The position numbers and the translations under genes were made by a program. This document shows positions 55,840 to 64,000 of a stretch of 64,000 nucleotides of DNA, one piece after another. The notes under the pieces were generated by a model. That model was not told where the DNA came from. It saw only the letters and a program-made list of their open reading frames with translations, and did not search any database. Numbering within the stretch: the stretch's first letter is position 1; every line of letters begins with the position of its first letter. The DNA comes from Trichobilharzia regenti (lineage: Eukaryota; Platyhelminthes; Trematoda; Strigeidida; Schistosomatidae): the NCBI GenBank assembly GCA_944472135.2, contig OX235262.1, positions 83,426,903 through 83,490,902 of the forward strand, read 5' to 3'.

Positions 55840-57075
55840 ATAAAAATCAATCCTTTCTGGCTGAACATCTGACCTTCAGTATGCAGGAAAGGATGATGAA
55901 TACCTGAAGCCTGTTAGAAATGCTTCGGTGACGCACCAAGTCTCTGGTGAATATATAAGCAGTGACTAACTTTACATTAGTGCTGAAGTGCTCCTTGTGC
56001 TTAGTACACGGTAATACAGTATTATTTTTTGATGATATTGCAAGCAAGATTTATCCTTCGTAACTTAGTAAATTTACAAGTAAATATCTGTTTGTGAAAA
56101 CATGGGTTACCGTGTTTTGCATCCAATTTGATATAATACTGTGCATCAGTAACCAGGTTTTACCAATAAATTATTATGATTACCTATCTTTTTTTTTATA
56201 TTCTGTCAACAAAAGTTAATCGCTTTCAAACTGTAGAGTTTAGACACCAAACCACATACAAAGTCATTTCAATATAATCGTATTTTCTGACAAATCAAGT
56301 ACAACAAATAATAATCCCTTACATTCTATTTCGAATTCAATCCTGACGATAATTTATAATTCTTTTTTCTCATTTTTCAAAATGTTATCGATTAAATCAT
56401 ACTGTTTCATTATGTGATCTATATAATAAATAAATATGCAACCAAATAATACTATCATTATAAAAATCCACAGGATTCGGTCCAAGGAAAACCGTTCCAG
56501 TTATCAACATTAATTTTAAGTCATTGTTTCTATGTGTTTAAAAGAGTTGGAGCATCACCAGGAACATTTCTAAGGACAGTTTATTGCAAAAACTTTCATA
56601 AACAACTGTCTTTGCTCCATACTGAAGGTCAGATGGCTGATAGAAAAAGGTAAGCAATAAAGAACTTTGTCAATGAGCTATTAAGCCAACAAAGTATAGT
56701 AGACCCAACAGGTATTCAAGTGACAAGACATGCGAAACAGGTTGCTGAGTGATTGTCAAAAGGGGAAATTAGACAAACGAATAGCTCCCTTCTTGAACAC
56801 CTTGTTCTTACAAATCATTCCCCGTCAGGAGAAAAATTTTCAAAGTGATATTTAAGATAAGACTAAGATGTTTGAAGGGTTTCTTGATTCATCTCCTGTT
56901 CAAAGCAGAAGCTGTCGCTATACACAAAGAAGACTCTGAAGTGTTTATACAGAAATTTTTTGACTTTTACCTTTTACTACAGTAGCCTTAGATTTTCCTC
57001 TTATTATCAAACACGTACAATAATTTGCTATTTAATCAATATTTATTCGGCTTTTATTTCCCTCTTGATTTTTCC
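55840..57075. other. No gene; short RTE scrap
   Basis: AT-rich. An RTE-like scrap of about 100 bases lies at 56545-56650 (TAAACAACTGTCTTTGCTCC, ACTGAAGGTCAGATGGC), the same as part of 49325-49365. Confidence 0.4.
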
Positions 57076-57079
57076 TCTC

Positions 57080-57715
57080 AAACTTATTATTATTGTTCCC
57101 TTGGGTTCCTAGTGGAACATAGGGCTTCAACTGCACGTCTCCACTTGCTTCTGTCTTCCTTCTGCTGTACTTTTCACCTACATACATCTTAGTCCATACT
57201 GTTTCAACTCCTCTTCACATGACTTCCTCCACGTCACTCTTGAACTGACGACACACTCGCCGCTTGCTTCTCCTTCGGCCTAGTTCCACTCGAGCAATGG
57301 CCTGACGCGCGAGCGATGTCACCCAGCGGCGGTCTCCTCAGCGAGTGTCCAATCCATCTCCCTCCACTTTCTCCAGCATATTTGTTGGTTGGCGATTGGT
57401 TCTTCTTTTGTCTGTTCTCAGCCATAGTTTCTTCTTGTTGGTGATTCTTTCCGCCACGGTCCGGCCCGGCCCGGCCATCTGATCTTCAGTATAGAGCCAG
57501 CGAAGACAGTTGTCACTTGATGAAGGTCTGGTCTGCAACAGGCTGTTGGAAATATTCTTTGTGAGCCGCCGGCCGAGTTTCTGATTCGTATAGAAGAACT
57601 GACTGACTTGACGTTTGTATTGAGAATTCGACGGAGTTTTGTTGTTGATGCTGGCTGAGTGACGAAGATTTCCAGATTGGTTTCAGTTGGTTGATGAATG
57701 TTTTCTCTCAAACTA
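57080..57715 (-). pseudogene. RTE-like LINE 3' end, close twin of 49100-49745
   Basis: The minus strand carries the C-terminal region TNLEIFVTQP, TKLRRILNTNVKSVSSSIRI, then the basic tail and the 3' end AGCCCTATGTTCCACTAGG. It is very similar to the plus-strand copy at 49100-49745, so the two form a widely spaced inverted pair. Confidence 0.78.
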
Positions 57716-58250
57716 CTAACATTAACATATACCCTGCTAATATTCTGAGTCTCTCACTCTTCTGGACGATTTGTTTCCAGGAGCTTTTATCTGCCTAATG
57801 GTAACTATTTCTGAGCGATGCTAATCTCTTTATTGTTTCTAGAATATGTAATTTTTCATACATTTATTGACATGTAAACTGTTATGTTTTGTATCCAAGT
57901 GACATGAACAATTGACCTTAGAGGAATTTTCCTGATCTCTTACAACATTATGCAATCGTACAACTTTGAATTGAAGTTGGGAAAACAATATTTTTTGCTG
58001 ACCTATGTCATTTTGATCGTTGTCGAATCGAACACGAACGGGGAGTATTCTTTAGTTTTCAGTGCTTCTCTAACTGATTTCACTTCTTGATCTAGCTTAA
58101 GGTTAATCAAATCCCAGAAAAACAAAATATGAAAAAAATCACAATTCCTTATATTAACGTGCAATTAATGATTTGTGAAAATTGATTTTCTACTATGTTT
58201 TGCCATTACTTGATCACACTGGATTTTTCGTAAGAATGAAGCTCATATCA
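57716..58250. other. No gene seen
   Basis: AT-rich, no repeats recognised. Confidence 0.35.
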
Positions 58251-58254
58251 AGCA

Positions 58255-58420
58255 AGAGCTTTTACAAGTTCAGTTTCGTAACATGAAGGATCCAGGTTCG
58301 ATCCATGCTGAAGTCGTGGGTGCGAACTGGTGAAGAGCTTCAAACTAGGCCAAAAAATAGTTGTCCAGTACTCTCTGGCTTTCAGTGGCTCTGTGACTGA
58401 CACCAGTCCATGATCAAACT
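58255..58420 (+). mobile_element. Hammerhead SINE type A, degenerate
   Basis: B box CAGGTTCGATCC, then GTGGGTGCGAACTGGTGAAG, CTTCAAACTAGGCC, TGTCCAGTACTCTCTGG. The core reads GTGAAGA and the GAAA has become AAAA. Confidence 0.55.
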
Positions 58421-58734
58421 TTCAACAGTTCATTCATCTGTTAAAAACTTTCGAAATATTTTCTGTGCACTCGGTGAAAGAACTTTTTTTTAGTGAATAC
58501 TCAAGGTGTCCAAAATTCGAACTACCCGTTTTGGGAATCGTGAATTCTTCTTCCTTTCTTCAATAAGTCTCAGTTACGAAGATTCAAACAAAAAATTAGA
58601 AATGTTTATATACATTTCCGCATATATTTTATTCAATTTTACGTTTTCCCGTCGATTGGTTGAACCGAAGTGCTCGGTCTCAGGTTGACATGTCGGTTTC
58701 TTGTGCAGATGCTTCGATGATGTCTGGGTATTTA

Positions 58735-58860
58735 ATTAGAATTTAATTGGTGGATGGTGACTAACAGGTACATCCAGATGAGGGGTCCAAAATAGGATGA
58801 AATGCGCATCCTGGATTCCACTACTAGTCACCATTCAGCAATTGATTTCTGCAAACATTT
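58735..58860 (+). mobile_element. S-mansoni-alpha-like repeat, 3' part
   Basis: Lacks the tRNA-like head. Contains a decayed hammerhead (58772-58816) and the family end GATTCCACTACTAGTCACCA. Confidence 0.6.
58772..58816 (+). ncRNA. S-mansoni-alpha-type hammerhead, core mutated
   Basis: Stem I ATCCAG with CTGGAT is perfect. The core reads ATGAGGG where CTGANGA is needed. Stem II GTCC/GGAT and GAAA are present, stem III from ATGCGCAT. Likely inactive. Confidence 0.6.
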
Positions 58861-59256
58861 CTCACCGTTTCTTCTGATTCATAATAAATCACTAATTTCT
58901 TTCTTTCAACAGGATTTTCATTTATACATTCATTTGTACTTTTGTCAGCGAATGACCTTCAGACTTATTTGATCTGTTTACACAGTGGTTATCTTACTTC
59001 AAAAAAACAAATAAATAAATTGTGAAAAGTTAATTTCCTTTAGACGTCAGTCTAATGCTATACGTTCATTCTGTGTCAGTAAATGACACTTTTTTGCGTC
59101 ATCTGATCACTCCGTGTAAATGACTGGAAATACTTTAGATTTTGTAAAATTCAAATGTAACTATAGTTTAGAAGTCATAGTTAACAATATGCATGTAACA
59201 AATTCGAATAAAACAACGATACACCTTCTGAATACTCCTGTTAGCCACTTTCTATA

Positions 59257-60253
59257 GATTACACATCTGCTTTCGACTCAGTACCTAGGGACATTCTGTT
59301 AAACAAGCTTGCCGAAACTCAAACTGACTGTTGGGTTGTCAAATGGCTGCATTCTTATTTCTCAGGAAGAAAGCAGTACACTGTATATCAGGGAAAGTCG
59401 TCCACTTCTTTGCTTACTGAGGCTGGTGTCCCTCAAGGTGCTGTCCTTTCTCCTTTTCTGGTTTCTTCCTTTTTGCATGATTTGCCTCACTCTGATTAAA
59501 TGAACTTTGTTAAGTATGCCGATGATCTAACCATTTCAACGTCTGTTAACTCCCAGCTTGACTGTGCTGAAATGAACAGCTTTCTATCAGGAATTAGAAA
59601 ATGGTCTTCGTCTACTGGCCTTAAACTAAATCCTTCCGAATGTCAGACTGTCAATTTCAGTTTCCGATGTAAACGAAAGTTAAATGAGGCCGTTGATTCC
59701 TATGACCCTAGCAGAATTGATGATACTGATATAGAAATCAAGTCTGTAGTTAAGTATCTTGGATTACTTCTTTCTTCTGACCTATCCTGGTCTTCGCATG
59801 TCTTGGCGATTTCTAGAAGAATATTTCGTCTGACTTTTTACATTAAGAATTTGAGGCACTCAGGAATGACTCAACACCTCCTCTTACAGTTTGTCAACTC
59901 ACGTATTCTTTCCTGGATTGCTTAAAAAAGACTGTGTCATACTTCGTAGAACTCTGAAGACTGTCAGTAGGACCAATGGTATCCCATTGGGCCATATCGT
60001 TGACATTGTCACGGATAGGCACTTGATGTCATGTAACAAATTTGCTGAAGGAATTTTGTCAGACTCTGAGCACCCACTTTACCAACAGCTCCAACATTGT
60101 GTCTCCTCAGGTAAAACAAGAAGTCTTTTTAGAAGAATTTACGCACGTATGTCTAAGTATAAAAATTCCACTATACCATATTTAGCACGTATTTTATGTG
60201 ATGAAAATGATGTCAGGCATGAACTAACTAACCTTCTTTGCACTACTAAATAA
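59257..60253 (+). pseudogene. Non-LTR reverse transcriptase, second subfamily
   Basis: Opens inside RT with DYTSAFDSVPRDILL, then GVPQGAVLSPF, a single stop at 59497-59499, and YADD intact at 59515-59526. It goes on with NPSECQTVNFSF and VKYLGLLLSSDLSWSSH. A deletion of about 30 bases near 59910 shifts the frame; the C-terminal region then runs 59912-60253 and ends with RSLFRRIYARMSKYKNST. It is related to the 53480 copy but from a distinct subfamily. CR1/Jockey-group assignment is by motif only. Confidence 0.82.
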
Positions 60254-60730
60254 ACTATTTCTTCCACCCTTACAGTACCAAACTTTATTGTTATTGTATT
60301 TCTTATATTTATAATCCTCTCAATTTTTTGTTTTTATTTATTTATTTTTCATAAGTGTGAACATAGTTTAAGCTGTGTTACCACTGTTAATCTTGTATTT
60401 CCCCTCACTATACTCTATCAACAGAATATTAGATTCAACACTCTATAGTAACATGCTAAAATTTTCAAACTGAATCGACAATACTGTTTGAAACAAACTG
60501 TTACTATTATTATTATTATTATATTTAATGATCTCAATTCGTGCTTCGAATATTTTTGACTTTATATCGTAAACGTGGACAAATTCCTCTGGTTACTTTC
60601 GTTTTAATTTTTAATTTTATTTATATTTTAAGTAAATCAGATGCAATATTGTGACAAATGCTGAGAATTCCATTCTGTATTATAGGTACTGTTTTTGGAA
60701 TAAAGTAAACTATTATTATTATTATTATTT
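60254..60730 (+). repeat. 3' UTR of the above LINE
   Basis: Ends GAGAATTCCATTCTGTAT, TACTGTTTTTGGAATAAAG and (ATT)n at 60711-60730, the same end as at about 54985-55060 and 46831-46890 (minus). Confidence 0.7.
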
Positions 60731-60864
60731 TAAGTCGAAACTAAAGGCAAGATTGAGACATCTACTAAGAAAATTGGTCAACTCCGTTCAATGAAATCAA
60801 CAACAACAGTAATTTAATTCACTTTTAGATTTTTCCGTCGACTGATTGGATTAAATGATCAATA

Positions 60865-61060
60865 TGACCCGTGGCCCAGGTGGTCTAGTGGATAACGCTT
60901 TGGTGTTTGAAACTATGAGCACTGGGTTCAAACCTCGGTGGGAAAATCATCACACTGCGGAGTGCGGGTATATCTAGATGACAAGTCCCAAAATAGGACG
61001 AAATGCGCATCCTGGATTCCACTACTAGTCACCACCCATCAATTAACAATAGTAATTGTC
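60865..61060 (+). mobile_element. S-mansoni-alpha-like SINE
   Basis: A box TGGTCTAGTGG at 60881-60891, B box GGTTCAAACC at 60925-60934, hammerhead 60972-61017, end GATTCCACTACTAGTCACCA. The layout matches the schistosome S-mansoni-alpha family. Confidence 0.78.
60972..61017 (+). ncRNA. S-mansoni-alpha-type hammerhead, core mutated
   Basis: Stem I ATCTAG/CTGGAT (one wobble pair), core ATGACAA instead of CTGANGA, stem II GTCC/GGAC, GAAA, stem III ATGCGCAT. Two core bases are wrong. Confidence 0.62.
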
Positions 61061-61489
61061 TGCAGTGCAAAACTTGAAATGTGTTTTGGGGAGTAGATAA
61101 CAATCTCAGGTATGAAACTTCTCTAGTTTTTTCATAGATGTATACCACTGAAACGTCATGAAAAAAAATGTGAAGCATTCTGGTGGTGAGTAACAATTTC
61201 TATTACTGTATTGTTTAAATGAGTACTGTTGTTGTTTGTTATTATTTATTATATAAATTACAAATAATTCTGCCAAACAGAAACCCCTAAATTCTGCCTA
61301 GTCTGTGTTGATATTTGGTTTCCTGTGATTCAGTCATTACTAAATACTATTACAAATAACTAATACACATCTGTTCAGAGTACAACAATCTTAAATACCA
61401 CTATTGTGTTTTCCTCTTTGACTAATTCGATTGAAATGTTCCGCTTCTATAAATTAAATTAAATAACTTATCCCACTGGACAAGAAGCG

Positions 61490-61685
61490 GCCCTTGTAGC
61501 CCAAGTGGCTTAGCTGACAGTGTTTAGGCGTTTGAAAAAAAAGAATACTAAGATCGAGTCTTGGTGGAAACACCACCACTCACTGGGGATTGCAGACACA
61601 TCTGACCGATGAATCCTAAAATAGGACGAAATGTACATCCTGGACTCCACTCATGCTCACCACCGCCAATTAACACCAATCTTTA
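61490..61685 (+). mobile_element. S-mansoni-alpha-like SINE, diverged
   Basis: Head with AAGTGGCTTAGCTG and GATCGAGTCTTGG in place of clean A and B boxes; hammerhead at 61600-61645; end TGGACTCCACTCATGCTCAC. Confidence 0.7.
61600..61645 (+). ncRNA. S-mansoni-alpha-type hammerhead, core mutated
   Basis: Core CCGATGA (one base away from CTGATGA), stem II ATCC/GGAC weakened, GAAA kept, stem III ATGTACAT, stem I poorly paired. Confidence 0.55.
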
Positions 61686-61737
61686 ACCATGTTAAATTGA
61701 TGAATTAGGCTAAAAGCTAAAATATATTAATTTTTTT

Positions 61738-61915
61738 ATTATTTTCGATTACAGCTTGATTCCACACCGTATTTATTTTGGTACAGGCGTGGAATTTTCA
61801 GTATGTGATATCGGTAGCCTAAATTTTGCAGGCCGACCATAAATATCAGGTGTGCTTCGTCAGAGGGTCGAACTCCGGACCACCATGTGCATGATCGGCG
61901 AGAGTCGTAAATGTC
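61738..61915 (-). mobile_element. SINE-D copy with tRNA-like head
   Basis: On the minus strand: CTCTCGCCGATCATGCAC, B-box-like GAGTTCGACCCTCTGACG, then the SINE-D body shared with 27480-27625 (GCACACCTGATATTTATGG, GTGTGGAATCAAGCTGTAAT). Confidence 0.6.
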
Positions 61916-62990
61916 ATGAAAATATGAATGAAATATCTGCAACATAGAATTCGATTTCATTATCACAACTAAATAGCAGCCATAGAGGTGTTGTAAAGCA
62001 AAACAGACAATTGTATTATAGACCAGATTTTTTTTTTTGAAATACCAGTAAATATGAATATAAAAACTAAGTCACTACAAAATGTTAAAACACTGACAGA
62101 TTTGATTTTAAAACTACTTAACACACAAAAAGAAATTAAAAATTCCATTTTGCAGCTAACAATTTCGACTGATGAAAACAACTTCTGTCCAACAATTTTC
62201 TAGTCATAACATAGTAGTGTGGATGAGTCATCCAACTAAAGTCAATACAATAAACACACTGGTTTGTGTATGCATAATTTTTCCAAATGTCAAACTTAAA
62301 TGTATTTCATAAAGACATGTTGTTTATAATATAGTACATACGGAACAAAAAAAGGAACGTTGATTGCTTAAATGTGATGATTCTTAATGCCAATGCAAAA
62401 CACTTAAATTATTTTAGTGAGAATCAATAATAAGTGAGCATATTTTAGTACTTTATAGTCTTGAATCCAGGTTTGAATCAGCTAGTGACCTTTGTTCCCA
62501 TTGTCAAACATGTCCTTTATAGGGATCTAATCTTGATCATCTTTACAAAAATGGTAGAACTCGATGTTGTTTTTCAGGGAGAAACAGGATGGATTCATAT
62601 TTAGTTTTAACGCGTAATGACTTTGGCTCTAGGCAATAATAATAATAATATAATTTGAATGAAATGTTGTAGAACACTGAAGTAGTGTTCCTGAAGGTAA
62701 CTGTGATGGACGCGAACGCAGCAGCAACCTTGGGAAGAGTTACATCTCTGAAAGATAGATTTGATCTTCTAACTCTGGTCTACCTCGGACCAACTGTTCC
62801 CTTAAATAACTTAAATGGACTCTAGTCTAAAAACAATCTTAATCTTTTCCCGTTTAGTATCAGTATTTTTTCATGAATAGAAGGTTAACTAACTTGCTGA
62901 TTAAGCATTCCAATGGCAGTGTTTCGTAAACTCTCAATTGGTGCCTAAAGTTTTAACTTAGCCGATTATGTTATCTGGTTGGTGATGGAA
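61916..62990. other. No recognisable gene
   Basis: AT-rich with an (AAT)n run at 62637-62652. A short open stretch near 62690-62820 has no recognised domain. Confidence 0.35.
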
Positions 62991-62992
62991 TG

Positions 62993-63040
62993 AGATATGC
63001 ACGTTTCGGCCTATATAGGACTCGTCATTAGGACGTGTTT
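62993..63040 (-). ncRNA. Hammerhead-like motif, one core base off
   Basis: On the minus strand: ATGACGA (needs CTGANGA, first core base wrong), stem II GTCC/GGCC with one clash, loop TATATA, GAAA, then a stem III from ACGTGCATAT. It resembles the schistosome/Penelope hammerhead pattern. No tRNA-like head was seen next to it. Confidence 0.45.
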
Positions 63041-64000
63041 ATATCCCCAGTGCATTAAAAGTGTTCTTGCTAAACGCTAAGGCGTTATAAAAAATTATAA
63101 CAACCTCATTAAGTAATCACTCGTTACACGAAAATGACTGTCATGGCTGGTAAAGCTTTGCAGTTTAAAATAATCGGCTTTGGCTTCCAGTGGGAACACT
63201 CACTCACTTGATAAACAAATCGATCTGGCTGACGAGTTTCAAATAGGTGGATTGCTTGCCACTATCGTCCAAATAACTTACAGACGTTAGAAACTAATAT
63301 CCTCGAGTATAATTTAGGGTATGAACTCATGTCAGTTACGCTTTCATCATAAAATATCATTTATTACCCTAGTTTAATTATGCCTAAATACTTCAAGCTA
63401 AGAATTATTAATTTTTGAGTATCTCTTACACATTGTTCTTTTGAGAATTCGTAATTAACTAAAGAGGTGTTTAATTCTCCTTAAAGTTATTATTTCATAC
63501 CAAAGTAGAATTATAATCAACAATATATTGTACAAATTGAGATTATTGATACATTAACTAAAAACTGAATGATGAGCTCATCTCTGAAAGTTTTGCTTGC
63601 TTAACCTTCTAACAGAGGTAAATAAACCTGTAACGGCGGAACACAAAAAGATATGCGAATGGATTTATCTACTGAAAACGCGATACACAGACGTAGGCGA
63701 AATACGCCTAGCATATAGTAGAATCACAATTTCCACATATCTTCGATGTTATGCTTCCCTGTATTCGTTTCGTGTATTCCATGTTGTTTCACAAACACTG
63801 TTCATTTCTTCTTTTCTCCATCAAATCTCTCTTTCGTTTATTCGATATTCTTTCACATGACATACATTTTCATGTCTGTATATATGCACTACTAATAAAT
63901 CCTGTCAGTAACACACGCCACTGATCAAGTGATAAGAAAGTTATTCATAAAATTTAATCACAGTCTCCTACTTGACTGTCATCAACACTTATTGTATAGC
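63041..64000. other. No recognisable gene
   Basis: An open stretch at 63597-63860 has no recognisable domain and becomes low-complexity (Ser/Phe-rich). Nothing else was seen to the end of the window. Confidence 0.35.

Noticed and set aside
60865..60945. Functional tRNA gene
   Set aside because: Good pol III boxes, but the cloverleaf does not close and it leads straight into a hammerhead repeat.
1..64000. CRISPR array, bacterial operon or prophage
   Set aside because: No regularly spaced short repeats and no bacterial gene organisation; all evidence points to a eukaryotic, flatworm-like genome.

Overview
This window looks like nuclear DNA of a parasitic trematode, most likely a schistosome or a close relative. 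The evidence is its AT-rich, gene-poor character, a split host exon with a consensus splice donor, and a dense mix of repeats known from schistosomes: CR1-, RTE- and Penelope-type retroelements, a Ty3/Gypsy element, a probable Merlin remnant, and tRNA-headed retroposons carrying hammerhead ribozymes of the S-mansoni-alpha kind. The species cannot be fixed from sequence alone. No bacterial gene or CRISPR array is visible.

Host genes: only one is recognised. Positions 9645-10394 on the minus strand hold the first coding exon of a FANCM/Hef-type DNA helicase, with helicase motifs up to and just past the DEAH box. The rest of the gene would lie to the left, so 1-9644 is probably its first intron, filled with repeats. 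A few open stretches (14587-14785, 27796-28116) could be exons or decayed repeats and stay unassigned.

Layout. 1-3.4 kb: a long inverted repeat enclosing a near-perfect hairpin and a hammerhead SINE, then a SINE-B and an RTE 3' end. 3.5-8.0 kb: a young Ty3/Gypsy element with almost identical LTRs, a 4-bp target duplication and a single frameshift in pol. 8.0-9.6 kb: SINEs. 9.6-10.4 kb: FANCM exon. 10.5-11.4 kb: LINE 3' end interrupted by SINEs. 11.6-13.5 kb: a Penelope-like fragment (RT plus GIY-YIG) flanked by an inverted copy of its own 3' end. 13.9-20 kb: SINE and LINE tails and unassigned DNA. 20.1-25.4 kb: an almost complete but frameshifted CR1-like LINE on the minus strand, with a PHD-like finger in ORF1. 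27-41 kb: scattered SINEs, a Merlin-like transposase remnant (29.6-29.9 kb), RTE fragments, and an internally deleted Gypsy relative (38.9-39.4 kb). 41.9-45.2 kb: an LTR-body-LTR-body-LTR tandem of a non-autonomous Gypsy element with a 5-bp target duplication. 46.6-64 kb: 5'-truncated non-LTR fragments in both orientations and many hammerhead SINEs.

How the parts relate: the autonomous elements (CR1, RTE, Penelope, Gypsy) are mostly broken. The short retroposons carry tRNA-like pol III promoters and either a LINE-like tail (SINE-B, matching the RTE 3' end) or a hammerhead ribozyme. At least three hammerhead designs with different stems occur here; at least two copies keep every core base. This ribozyme-rich retroposon population, together with the self-inverted Penelope element and the tandem LTR array, is the most interesting content.
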